From NCBI GenBank assembly GCA_030762935.1, contig CM060895.1, forward strand, positions 34,747,501 to 34,811,500: DNA of 64,000 nt, written 5' to 3'. A program made the position numbers and the translations under genes. This DNA is from Hymenopus coronatus (Eukaryota > Arthropoda > Insecta > Mantodea > Hymenopodidae). A model generated the notes under the pieces. The model did not search any database and had not been told where the DNA came from. It worked only from the letters and a program-made list of their open reading frames with translations. Below are positions 43,516 through 54,448 of the stretch, piece by piece (positions within the stretch are counted from its first letter, which is position 1; the number at the start of each line of letters is the position of its first letter).

Positions 43516-44549
43516 AGTTTTACTCCAGGAACATTTTAAGGGAGTGTGAGAGTTTGTAATGGGTGGAGACAGCCATGCGACTGTGACACATTGGGTATTT
43601 TTTTCTGAAAGGAACTTTTCTCTTATATGCGTCGCCACTGCAAAGGAAAATAAGCTCCTTTCTCAGCAGAGGCTACATAAAGAAAGGAGAAAGCATTATT
43701 GAAGATGCCAAAGGAAACATTCAGACTAATGTGTGTATATCTCAGATAGCAAGAGGATATCCAAACTCAGTACCAGACGTCCCTCTTTTGTCTACACAGT
43801 CGGTGTTTTGATATATAATGAATCTTACGGAACAGATGTATTAAGAGATCTAATATTGCAAGTTGTACGTAGAAAGGGCGTATATCACAAAACAATATTT
43901 TGAGGAAGTTTAGTTGTAATATTTTCCTGGGGTTTCATAATTATGTTCATAATTCCCTTTAAAATAAATAATAAATATAGCAATAGCTCAGATAATGTTG
44001 AAAGGAAAATCTTCAAAATATACCTAACATTGTTTTAACAACAAAGCATATTCTTAGGTCGATGCGCAGAATCGTTTCCTTAGTAAAATGATAACAGTAA
44101 TACTTTTCATTACCTCTTTACTGACTATTGCTATTTATTCACCTAGACCTTTTATTTTCTCTACGATAGAGAATCCATTTATTGCTGCTGTTTACAAAAA
44201 AGAACTGACCTAAGTAAATCCAAGATATAAAATTGGACAGTTGGTTTCTAAAAGGGCAATAAATTAAATTGGTTTAACGCAATATGGTTTAGAAACATTA
44301 ACAGAATAATCAAGAACGTATGAATACTTGACTAACTGCATAAAAGATTGTCTGCAATATGGAGTTTTTAATAACAGGTAGATAGATTGAAATTCAATTG
44401 AATGGTTTTAACATAGGTATGGTTTAGCAATAACAAAATTGTTACCATAGTACAATATACGTTTAACTATAAAATTGAAGTGGGGTTGTATACAATATGG
44501 AGTCTTTCAAAAACTGATAGGTATATAAATTGATTTGAAGACGAGATTG

Positions 44550-44551
<2 letters not shown>
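43516..44551. other. unassigned, AT-rich
   Basis: No recognised feature. Confidence 0.4.

Positions 44552-44627
<76 letters not shown>
44552..44627. repeat. (CT)n microsatellite at HHR microsatellite point
   Basis: About 38 CT units, followed by a short CACACACA and then HHR head sequence. This locus carries CT where sister copies carry CA or TG. Confidence 0.97.
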
Positions 44628-44629
<2 letters not shown>

Positions 44630-44634
<5 letters not shown>

Positions 44635-44782
44635 TTTTTGTAAAAATTATTTTTTTTGGATTCAGGGGGGGACCCAAAACATGTTTTTCCAGTGAAATCT
44701 CGGTATCGAAATTTTGGGTGGAATACAATACCTTCTCTATACACTATGTACATAGTACGTGTAGAAAAAGTAAAAAGAGAGT
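44630..44782 (-). repeat. HHR head, inverted relative to following body
   Basis: Plus strand: TTTTTGGATTCAGGGGGGG, CCAGTGAAATCTCGGTATCG, TTTTGGGTGGAATACAATAC, then the hairpin ctctatacactatgtacata returning gtgtagaaaaagtaaaa. The next HHR body runs in the opposite direction. Confidence 0.85.
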
Positions 44783-44784
44783 AA

Positions 44785-45545
44785 CCAACTAAGTTCAGCA
44801 GCTTCCAAGGATGCGACACTAAGATTTTTCAAGGACCGACCCCCCGCCCCCCAACCCAATTTACCTCACTTTTTGCTTTTCTCAATAATGTCTAGCGATT
44901 TTGATTAAGCTACCACAGATATGTTTAAGATATTTCCATAACATAAAATGTACATATATCTTGAAATTTCTGGGAAAAGCCTCAGAAGCCTTCATTCTGA
45001 ATTACTTCTTGCATAAATGGTAAACCGTAAAAAACAGACAAAAACTTACTACATGAAGAATGTAGACCTTGTCGAAAAGATACAATTTATATCAGTTATT
45101 GTCAACCTTCGTAGTCTAGCCTCTGGTTACCAAATTCGCGAGTTCAAACCAGCGGAAGGCGATGGATTTTTTTCGAGCGTAATAATCTTAAGCATAGTTT
45201 CCTTCGGAAGGTGGTCCCGTGTCCTGGATTTATGGAGCATCTCAAGCCTGATAAAGAAGCCTCTGAGCAAAATTAAGCAGACTCCCACGCTTAATATAGA
45301 ATGGGTCGCTGAGAGCCATAGCATTTAATGAGCATCCATAAATAAAACTCAATTTCAATTTTCAGACAGGTGGTACATATTTTGTGGAGTGAACCACTTC
45401 AGAGAAATTCCTCGTTGGTTTAAATTTTAAAGTTGGTCTAGTTTCCTTAAATGGGATGCCATTCGTTTTGCTTGCCCCTTGTGAAGCAAAGAGAACGGAA
45501 TTTCAAAGCTATCACATACCAACCAATTCCTAAAAGATTTGTACA
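44785..45545 (+). repeat. HHR body split by a SINE
   Basis: From AAGTTCAGCAGCTTCCAAGG to ATTTATATCAG, then a SINE (about 45090-45360), then GGTACATATTTTGTGGAGTG to CAACCAATTCCTAAAAGATT. The head is supplied only by the inverted piece before it. The tail is lost near 45545. Confidence 0.8.
45090..45360 (+). repeat. tRNA-derived SINE, family A, inside HHR
   Basis: Head: A-box-like TCTAGCCTCTGGTTACC and B-box AGTTCAAACCAGC. The body contains TTCCTTCGGAAGGTGG and GAGCAAAATTAAGCAG, with GCTGAGAGCCATAGCATTT and a tail CATAAATAAAACTCAATTTC. It interrupts the HHR between ACAATTTATATCA and GGTACATATTTTGTGG. An exact target duplication was not resolved. Confidence 0.83.
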
Positions 45546-45754
45546 TTTAGCTCCCAAATTCTAATTAGTCTCTCGCGGAATAACAGGATGATTTAGTGAA
45601 ACCAAACGTTTAGAACTGTGTAGTAAATATTAAGCACAGTTTGAACAACTGATGAAGCACATGAGCAGTAGTCCGCTTTCATAATCAGAGATGTGGGGGT
45701 TAGTGTCTGAACCTTGTTGTCGTCCTCCGTGGTTCATCAAGAAGGCTATTTGGT

Positions 45755-45810
45755 GTAAGAGCTAGCCTTTGGTTCCCAAGGTCGCGGGTTCAAACCCGGC
45801 GGAAACTCTT
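45755..45810 (+). repeat. SINE family A, head only
   Basis: GAGCTAGCCTTTGGTTCCCA and AAGGTCGCGGGTTCAAACCC keep clean A- and B-box regions. The element stops ~15 bp later, so only the tRNA-like part is present. Confidence 0.75.
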
Positions 45811-45819
45811 GACCTTTGC

Positions 45820-46270
45820 AAAGCAAACAGAATTTCTATTGTTTAGCATAGCGACATCTTTTAAAGAATTTTCATAAAAGGGGAGTCATCTTTCGTTGCA
45901 TTTCTCTCATTTGACTGCTGACCTTTGTAAAGTGGACCGAACTTCTATTGTTTCACATAGCGACAGCGTTTAAAGGATTTGATTATGACTTTTTCCAAAC
46001 GGGAAGTCCTCGCCCGTTTCATTCCCCTTCTTTTACTCCTGAAAGAGCCGAATTTCAATGACAATCGCGCCTCGCCAGCCTTCAAATGTTTTGACTGCCT
46101 CATTAGCTTTAGTGCATTCCCTTTTTTTTTTCCCCTTACTTTTAAGGAATAGTAAAGTCATTTCTACTAATGTCTATCTTGATATGAATGAAGTAGATAG
46201 AAGAATACGGTTTTATAAGAATAGTTACAAAATAGGTTAAGAAAGTCTGTGAACGTAACACGCCTGATTT
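45820..46270 (+). repeat. HHR late-body pieces, reiterated
   Basis: Three overlapping versions of the same late-body block follow one another (near 45820, 45895 and 45985). Each carries the CTTTGCAAAG or GAAAGAGC, AATTTC and CGACAGC-like strings. The last runs on to a tail gttaagaaagtctgtgaacg. The tail ends 14 bp before the Helitron terminus at 46284. Confidence 0.65.
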
Positions 46271-46283
46271 TGAATATTCAATA

Positions 46284-47130
46284 CTAGCTGCCCGCCCCGT
46301 GTTCGATAAGGTGGTGTACCTAATGAAAAAATGAGACAAAATCTTCCGTTTTACAGTACGACCATGCAATGAAATAAAATTACAACTAAATAATTTGACA
46401 ATACGTTATTGCAATGCCCTGTAATGTACATGGTTTGCCGACTCTCGAGCACGCAACGTGCAACCGCCCATGTGAAAAACACGGAAATTTAAGGTGTATT
46501 TCACACACTTCTAATATTTGAACTTTGGATTTATTGACATTGCAAATGCAAGGCGCACCGCAAACCGAACACGCTTAAATTCAAAAGAAAGGTCGGTTGG
46601 CATTAGTGGTATTCTTGGAATAAGCACATCCTCTCTTTGAACTTTCCTATGATTATAGTAGCTTAAATCAAATTTTTCATAATTTTTTTTAACAGCGAGT
46701 CTTGTTCCGTTGCAAAATTTCGGCTGATTGAGATTGCGTAGCATAATTATCACCGAGTCAACTTTGAGCTGTAAATTGTGTGGCGGTAATCCTGGCAAAC
46801 CCAATGAATTTAGGAATTCAGTTAGATAATTGACGACTTCATTTGCATTGGTAATAGAATCGATCGACTTAAATTATAGCATTTGTGCATCAATTTTACT
46901 CTAAAGTTTTATACTCAAATCAGCTACATTCTTATTAGTTGCTGCTAAAGTGCTCGTTCGCTCAACTAAGTACAGTTTTTGTAATTTGCACTAATATTTG
47001 GGAGCACTTTGGATATTAGTTCTTCCTTTGTTGTTGTGAAATGATAAAAATTTGGTGGAAACGAAATGAAGCCAGTAGAAATGTCAACAGGAATTTTCTC
47101 ATTGCCAATGTCTAATAATGCCTTTGCATC
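46284..47130 (-). mobile_element. Helitron, 3' part
   Basis: On the minus strand the element ends GGGGCGGGCAGCTAG followed by T. The terminal CTAG fits the CTRR ending of Helitrons, and the GC-rich stretch before it is the remains of the usual 3' hairpin. It carries the C-terminal part of a Helitron helicase relic. The 5' part (Rep domain and TC end) is not found in the window. Confidence 0.77.
46395..47130 (-). pseudogene. Helitron Rep/helicase, PIF1-like helicase C-terminal part, broken
   Basis: Rolling-circle transposons encode a Rep endonuclease fused to a PIF1-type DNA helicase. Readable patches from high to low coordinate: FADAKALLDIGNEKIPVD (about 47125-47070), FPPNFYHFTTTKEELI (about 47060-47010), ATNKNVADL (about 46945), KSIDSI and LTEFLNSLGLPGLPPHNLQL (about 46870-46765). 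Next are MLRNLNQPKFCNGTRL (about 46745-46695), EDVLIPRIPLMPTDLSFEFK (about 46640-46580), FAVRLAFAMSIN (about 46560-46525) and VACSRVGKP (about 46450-46425), the last helicase motif. One good frame spans 46804-46511; frame changes and stops occur on both sides. The N-terminal Rep domain is missing. Confidence 0.87.
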
Positions 47131-48196
47131 TGCAAAGCGTAATGTCTGTGTAATGTAGCTTATACAGTTGGAATTGCGAAAAGGAGGAAGTCAGCACACC
47201 CATAAGGTAATGTGGAAAGCATGATATATGGAGTTAACAGCATGTGTAAGCAAGGATGCCGTTGGAATAACAGTAAAGGCAGCGCTTGCATAGTGTGGCG
47301 GGTATACCCTGAAATAGGTAATGAATTGAATTAAGGAGAAAGTCACAAAGTAACATTCATGCTTCTTCCGAATTTCTTTCTTTCCTTTACGCCTAATATT
47401 CTCCTCTTTCTTTATTTTCTGCTGTCAAAGCAGCCATTTTTAAGGCTAACAATGATATAACTAAAGAGCAATTAGATCTGGTTGGGAATAGCCCCAAGAA
47501 CTAAATATGTACGAACATAATTTAAAAAAAAATAAGATGAGCATAAGCAGATTAATTTTACATTACTTTTAATTTCAGACAGTCATTACGTTATGCTTAA
47601 TATTTAACATAGTTTACCAAATAAAAACTTTCAACTAAGGCAATTTCTTCCCTTAGGCTATTTTACTGCATAAACAACTGCCTTGTCAATTCTCTATGTG
47701 CGAGGGTTAACTTCCATAGCCGTAAAACAGCGCCTACTGTGGCAATTTTCCATTTAAAATATTTAATAACTGCTTGCACTTTTAAGCCATTAGCGTCCTT
47801 ATCGATTCCCCATTGATTTTTATTACCATCTATTTTAAGAACTGCCTGAAGGTCTTTTTTCCGCAGCAGTGTAAATAACGCTCCGTTCTCGAGGCTACCC
47901 GGGATAAAATCTGAAACTGAAAGTATCCAGCGAATTGAGCGTGAATGCTGTTCGTGGATACTATACAAATAATAACCGGAATATTTTAGACATCAATTTT
48001 TGTTATTACTTTTATATGTAATTAAATTATACATGTTCATGTGCTCGTTCACAATAACCCAAGAACGGTAACCAAAACGAAGACAGACAAGACAAGATTT
48101 TGGTTCACCTGAGAACCTGAATCCATATCGACAACCTTCACTATAGTGGAAACTCGATTTTGCACATATGGGTTTCTATTGTTTTTAACTTCTCAA
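47131..48196. other. unassigned
   Basis: A 101-codon minus-strand frame (47663-47968, containing GALFTLLRKKDLQAVLKIDG) has protein-like composition but no family I recognise. It could be carried Helitron cargo or chance. Nothing else was found. Confidence 0.3.
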
Positions 48197-48230
48197 TGTT
48201 TTTTTTTTTTTTTTTTTTTTTTTCTTTTTT
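48197..48230. repeat. poly-T tract
   Basis: About 25 consecutive T and then T with one C. On the minus strand this would be a poly-A tail, but no retroelement could be recognised beyond it. Confidence 0.9.
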
Positions 48231-49115
48231 GTAACTGCCATTTACAATGAGATGTAAGCGCAGACGCAGTACTAAAGCAAGATTTTGAACCCACCATATT
48301 CAATATAAACATTCACTCAGACACACGCCAAGCAATGTAATGTAATGCAACGCGCAAGAGTTTGTGTACTCCAAACTTTATCCATGTGTTGCCTACACAG
48401 TGAAAATATTCTGCATCCCTTTCTCTATGCACTGTCTGCCTGTTGTTCAACAACAGAGATCGCAATGCGAGAGTTTAGATACGTGTTCCTTCCTCTATTT
48501 GGCCGTGCCGCACCATCTCTCATTTTCCTCAAGAGGTTATGACAGTCTCCTTACAGTCTTCCTTTGATTTAATGGATGTACCCACTATCTGCGTCTAGAT
48601 CTTTTGGCTCTCATAAATCGTAAGGCGCAAAGAGATAACTCACTCTTTTTTAAATGTGTAGCTTTAGCACTTTCTGCAATCTTATACTTGTATTAGTTTC
48701 AACATTTTTCGATAAAGAATTTTGAGTTCACTGCCGCGAGTGTCGGTAGTTAGTATATAATTTATATACTCTATTTGTAAAAAAAAAATTGAGCGAGTGT
48801 TCTTGTATGATACTGTTGGCTACGTTATACAATTTGAAACCTATGAAGCGCTTGAGTGCTATCCGCATGTAATTTACAGAGCTAGAGACCCGTGGCAATT
48901 TCTTGCATTACGCTTGAGACTGCATTGTGAATAGTCCTTCCTCGCGCTTGCGGTTATGCTGCGTTACGTCTGCGCTTGCATCTCATTGTGATTTGGCTTA
49001 ATGTGGGATAGCCTAAGTCAAAATTGGGAAGAACTGCGACGAGAGTTCTAGCGGTTTTTTCATGTCACGACCGCCTAAAATAATTTCTAAAACGAAGAAT
49101 CTAATATGAACAATA
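48231..49115. other. unassigned
   Basis: No recognised feature. Confidence 0.4.
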
Positions 49116-49123
49116 TGGATCAA

Positions 49124-49364
49124 GACTGCCTCCGTGGTCGAGTGGTCAGCGAGCTGACTTCTCACCCAGAGGTCCCGGGTTCGATTCCCGGCTGGGGCGG
49201 GGAATTTTTCTTTAACCGGAATTATTCCCTATGAATGTGAGAGTGAATGTGCGTGTAATATAAAGTTTAACCTAATGTTCTGAACCTACAGTTTCACAAG
49301 TGAAAGCCCCCGATATGACCACTGATGTTAAAGGGAAGCAAAAAAGAAAAAGAAAAAAAAAAAT
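49124..49364 (+). repeat. tRNA-derived SINE, family B, intact head and target duplication
   Basis: A box TGGTCGAGTGGTCAGCG and a perfect B box GGTTCGATTCC in a tRNA-like head. The body matches 39027-39260, and the 3' end is GAAAAAGAAAAAAAAAAAT. An exact 8-bp target duplication TGGATCAA flanks it (49116-49123 and 49365-49372). The clean promoter boxes and intact duplication suggest a comparatively young insertion. It needs a LINE for reverse transcription; the partner is unknown. Confidence 0.94.
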
Positions 49365-49372
49365 TGGATCAA

Positions 49373-50204
49373 CTGCGCCGTGCCCTGGAAAGAGAACGAG
49401 TTACCTCATCCAGTCTCATTTCCCGTTCCGGGCCGCAAAAGCTTCCCGTCAATTGTGAATGCTCCCACTAAAATGCATATGTCTCAACTTTGTGGTTCTC
49501 ATTCTGATTACCGTTCTACGGTTTTTGAGTATCAGCCTTAAGCCTAAACTAACAATTCCAAAAATCAATCTCAGTTTTCTGCCAAAAGTATGACTTTCAC
49601 CGCAAACCAATCCTCCTCCATTCTTTCCTTTCTTCTGCATGTAATGACCATTCAAACTACCTGCGTGTACGGGAGTCGCGAGAAAATTTATGTAGGATTC
49701 AAAATCGTGAGATGCTTTAAGACTATTCAATGAATAGTATTGTGAATCACATCCGAGTTATAAAATGCTAATTTTAAACCGTCATTTTGTGATTAAATTT
49801 TTCTGGTAAGTCCTGTTGTTCAAAAACAAATAAGTAACAGATCATTAGCTCAAGTAGCCATCCCGCACAAGCTCCTCTTTCAACTGTTCTGCTAAAAGCA
49901 ATAAGATAGCGGGAGGTAGGTAAAAGTGAAAGTATTATAATTGTTACAATAAGAAAGCCAAATGCAAAGTTTTTCAAAGGTTATGTACAAGCTTGTCCTA
50001 ACCTTGTAACTACAAAAGAGATTCTCCAACCTGATTAAAGAAAGGAAGAGAGAATATTTCATTAAATCACGTCTCTTGGTGGAGTGACATTCTTACTCGT
50101 ATATGGGCCATATTGGTTGACATAAGGACATATATGACAATGTTTCAAATTCCAAACAGCTGTAATACATATGCTGCAAATAAGCTACAGTGCAAAATTC
50201 GTTC
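49373..50204. other. unassigned
   Basis: No recognised feature. Confidence 0.4.
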
Positions 50205-51068
50205 CATTTTTACTTTCTCTATACGTACTATGTACACAGTGTATAGAGGAGGTATTGCACTCCACCCAAAAATTCGATACCGAGATTTCACCGGAAACAT
50301 GTTTTAGGGTCCCCTTTATCAAAAAAAGAGAATTTTCAGTAAAAGGTCCCTGTGTGTCCGTGTGTCTGTGAACACTGTAACTCAAAAACGAAAAGTCAGT
50401 AAAATACCAAACTTGGTATTTTAAGTTTAGTATCTTCCAGGGATGCGAACGAAGATTTTGAGAAAAATCACCCTACCCCAACTACCCTTTACATGGAACT
50501 TTTTTTCGAAAATTTTGATTTTCTAAAAAATGGCTCTAACGATTTTGATTAAAATATAATATAGTAAAGATATTTACCTGGCAAATAAAATGTATATTTT
50601 GAATTTTCTGGAAGTAGCCTCTGAAGACTAATTTATTCTGGATGAATTTTACATAATTTTGCATAACTGCTAAACCGTAAGAAATGGACAAAAACTTAAA
50701 ACACAAAAAAATGTAGAGCATGATAAGATACACGATGTTACATACATTTTTTCGTGGAGATGATCGTTTTTGAGGTATTCCTTGTTTTTGGTTTCAGCTT
50801 TGGAAAACTTATACTTTTCTCATACCGGAATTTGTTAACTCCTATCCATACAAACAAAGGAACTCCAGTCACATAGCAACCAGCTTTTGACTACCACTTT
50901 AACCTGTGGTACTCCCTTGTTTCGCTTCTACTTGCATGGAAGCAAGTAATAAGAATATTTCTGCTGTTTTTCTCGATTAATATGATGTAAATAGAAGTAT
51001 ACACTTTTTAACAATAATTTGTTGCAGAGATATAGAGAAAGTCATGTGAATGGAACACGTCAGATTTC
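50205..51068 (+). repeat. HHR, full-length
   Basis: Head hairpin actttctctatacgtactat returning gtgtatagaggagg, CCACCCAAAAATTCGATACC, a short GTGTGTCCGTGTGTC tract, palindrome ataccaaacttggtat, and body. The tail is tatagagaaagtcatgtgaa then cacgtcagattt. Very close to the copies at 42287, 51245 and 61512. Confidence 0.92.
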
Positions 51069-51244
51069 TCTCTAATGGTTTATGTTTTTGCCACGTCACT
51101 GAAAAGTGCCTTGCTGCCAACAAAAAAAAATGTTATAATATTTTAACACTAGGTTCACAATACATATGCTTTTTTAAATTACCCTAGTTTTCTCCGTGTT
51201 TCCTTTGGTTTAGGCTACAAACATTTTTAAAGTTATGAATGTGC

Positions 51245-51389
51245 TTTTTACTTTCTCCATACGCACTATGTACATAGTGAATAGAGAAAGTATTGCACTC
51301 CACCAAAAATCCGATACCGAGATTTCACCGGAAATATATGTTTTAGGGTCCCCAATATCCAAAAAAAGCATTTTCACAAAAAGGTCCGC

Positions 51390-51444
<55 letters not shown>

Positions 51445-52122
51445 CACGATAACTCAAAAACGAAAAGTCGGTAAAATACCAAATTTGGTATTTAAGTTTA
51501 GTATCTTCCAGGGATGCGACACGAAGATTTTGAGAAAAATCCCCCACCCCCAACTACCCTTTACATGGAACTTTTATCGAGAATTTTGATTTTTACAAAA
51601 ATGGCTCTAACGATTTTGATTAAAATATCGTATATTAAAGATATTTACCTGATAAATAAAATGTATATCTTGAATTTTCTGGGAATAGCCTCTGAAGAGT
51701 AGTTTATTCTGGAAGAATTTTACTACATTTTGAATAACTGCTAAATCGTAAGAGATGGACAAAAACTTACTACACAAAAAATGTAGAGCACGTTAAAACA
51801 CACAATTTATGTTATATACATTTTTTTCGTGGAGTTCGTAGTTTTTGTGACATTCCTTCTTGTATGTTTTTCATACAGGAATTTGTCAACTGATGTCCAT
51901 ACAAACAAAGGAACTTCAGTGACATAGCAACCAGCTTTTGATTATCACTTTAACCTATGGTACTCCCTTATTTCACCTCTACTTACAAGGAAGCAAGTAA
52001 TATGGCTATTTCTGCTAATGTTTTACTGATTAGCATGAAGTTAATAGAAGTATAAGTTTTTTAAGAATAATTTCTTGCAGGGATATAGAGAAAGTCATGT
52101 GAATGGTACACATCAGATTTTT
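51245..52122 (+). repeat. HHR, full-length, with (TG)n
   Basis: Head hairpin actttctccatacgcactat returning gtgaatagagaaag, CACTCCACCAAAAATCCG, a long (TG)n tract (51391-51442), palindrome ataccaaatttggtat, and body. The tail is atatagagaaagtcatgtga then cacatcagatttttt. Same orientation as the previous copy, 177 bp downstream. Confidence 0.93.
51391..51442. repeat. (TG)n microsatellite inside HHR
   Basis: About 26 units after a CGCGCG start, at the standard point. Confidence 0.97.
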
Positions 52123-53974
52123 TGTCATAAAAATATAATTGTGTTTGAAAAGTGAAAACATATGCTTAAATACATCTGGCAGCAAAACCTAGGGCAATTT
52201 TTATTCATTGTACCTCTGTAAACATGTGCACATGTTATTTGTGTAACAAAAATTGCTCCCTTCACAAGGAACGTTTTACAGGACGAAAAATGCTGAAAAT
52301 ATCAATAGCGAGAAAATAAGGAAAAATTTCAATGCATGGCTTCCAGTACAGTTTCACCTCTAATGCTTTGTTGTAGCTTCAGTGATTTAAGGCATTTAAA
52401 CATAGCGCCTGCTGGCCAATTATACCTTTTTTGAATTTAGGAATCTTTAAATTATTTTATAAAATTAGAATATAATTGTCGATTTTTTGTGATCTTTCAT
52501 GATATTTCAGTCATACATAACCATGTGCAGAGTGTTCCGTTATATTATTGTCTTTCAGAGCAGGAACCTTCGTTCCAGTACTTTCAACAAACATGTTAGA
52601 CGAATGTCCCGATTAGCTTAATTCTTTCTTCCTTATTTGACAATTAGTGGAGTTGTGCAACACATCATTATCATGCTTGAAACTACAATCAAACAAATTG
52701 CGATTTCCAAAATATCATACGATTCTGCTAACATTATGTCTACCACGACTATATATTTTATTTTGAAATTAAAACTTTGTTTTAAGATGTGCATATATTT
52801 GAATCGTTTTATTTTAAATTTGTTGGAACCGGATGGAATTTTTAATCATCTGGAATGTTCTATATAATACGTTAAAAAGTTTTCCCTGTTGTCAATTGCA
52901 CTAACTATTGAGAAAAAATACCTATATTTTAATAATAATTAGAATATAATAGTATATTATGCAACGAGAGTATAATGGTAGAAAATAATTAAGATGTGAG
53001 CTTTATATGATTATCTATGCTCAACCATGTGTGTAAGTTTTGTGAAAATTCTTCGAAGTAGATTAAAAATACATTTCCTGAAAATGAGGTTCCGCATTAT
53101 GATTTTCTCCAATCCATGAATTGTGTGTTGTTCATGTAGATCTTCTGATTGGTGGAAACCTGCACTTTAATAAGACCCAAAAAGGTGCAGCTACCGGACG
53201 TATAACGACTACTTTCAGGCTAAGTCGAGTATAAATATCTTTAAAAGAATGCAATTGGTCTTAAAGAGAGAAAATTTAAATCTAAACATCTACGAGACGT
53301 ATAAATGAAGCTATTTTGTATATGGCGTCTTTCATATGAATAGCTTTTGAGGAGAGAGAACCAGTAGTGAGATGTTTTAACGATTTTAAACGCATTTACC
53401 CATTTTTAAAATCCCATAACACAAAAACTGTCTAAGGCAGGAAGAATGTGTTTAATAAGGAATACCTCGAATAAACGGCAGATATATTTTTTGGTAAATA
53501 TTAGTTTGTATGATGTGATTTTGTTATGAAAATTACCACAAACTCCATCAAACTTGTTATTACGTCTCGTCAGATGTTGCATGTATACTACCATAAATCG
53601 ACTTGTAGTTAGTGAAATGAAAAACCCATGGCATCTTACTTCTGCTGTCTCATAGGATCATCTTACCTGAAAAAGAAGAAACCGTAATCAGTATAACATT
53701 AAATACATTACTACTATGAGTTATTACATCTGTATATTCTATTGCAAGTAATATGAAACACTTTGAACCTATACAAACGACTTATTCGTTGGAAACAATG
53801 TGAGCATCATTCCTATAGTTCTGACTGACTTTGTACCAAGTGATTGTTATCTAACACAGATGAAGCAGATTGAGTTGCGATTTTTATGGTGAAAAAACAT
53901 CGAAAACAAAAATTCCGGTCTTGGGTGTTTTTTTTTCCCCCTCTCCTATTGGGTCCCTATTCGTAGGAAGCAAT
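52123..53974. other. unassigned 1.85 kb, AT-rich
   Basis: No recognised gene or repeat. Frames are short. Confidence 0.4.
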
Positions 53975-54115
53975 TATAGCTCTGCCTTCAGCTCAACGAT
54001 CAGCCGACTGGTGCTCTACCAGGCGCTAATAATTTATGCCCCGGATAGGCTGCAAGTATCTGCGAACTAAAGATAACTTGCACGTAAAGAAGAGAAAACA
54101 GCCGCAGTTTACGTT
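53975..54115 (+). repeat. dispersed repeat E, left part
   Basis: GGCTGCAAGTATCTGCGAAC and AAAGATAACTTGC match 16245-16290. As at 8388, an HHR head begins right after the left part, here at about 54120. Confidence 0.6.
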
Positions 54116-54119
54116 TCAG

Positions 54120-54448
54120 TTTTACTTTCTCTACTTTATAAACTAAGTAACGAAATATTAACCCAAAAATTCGATGTTACCGGAAAAATATTATGAAGTT
54201 CCCGAGTTATAAAAGTAGATTTTAGAAAAGGTTCGGTGAGTATGTGCTTGAGTGTGCGTGTTTTTGTCTGTAACAATCATAACTAAAAACGGAAAGCCTG
54301 ATATTTAAGTTGAAATATGTTAAGAAAATCCCCTCCCCAAATCACCGTTTACAAGAGAGATGTCTCGAAAACCGATTCCCAAAGATGGCTCTTAACGTTT
54401 TTAATTAAAATATCATACACTATCAATATCAAATGAAGTGTTGAATCT
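54120..54448 (+). repeat. HHR, head half
   Basis: Head tttactttctctactttata (hairpin largely lost), CCCAAAAATTCGATGTTACC, GTTCGGTGAGTATGTGC, and body to AATTAAAATATCATACAC. It stops where the foldback element begins. Confidence 0.75.

Noticed and set aside
44463..44819. 118-codon minus-strand frame with Arg-Glu repeats
   Set aside because: Translation of (CT)n plus an HHR head; no gene.
49124..49200. A functional tRNA gene
   Set aside because: A and B boxes are present, but the block continues into a body shared with 39027-39260 and is bordered by target duplications, so it is a SINE head.
40395..52122. HHR runs as a CRISPR array or satellite DNA
   Set aside because: Units are 0.8-0.9 kb, dispersed in both orientations, variably truncated and separated by unrelated DNA; the sequence is eukaryotic.
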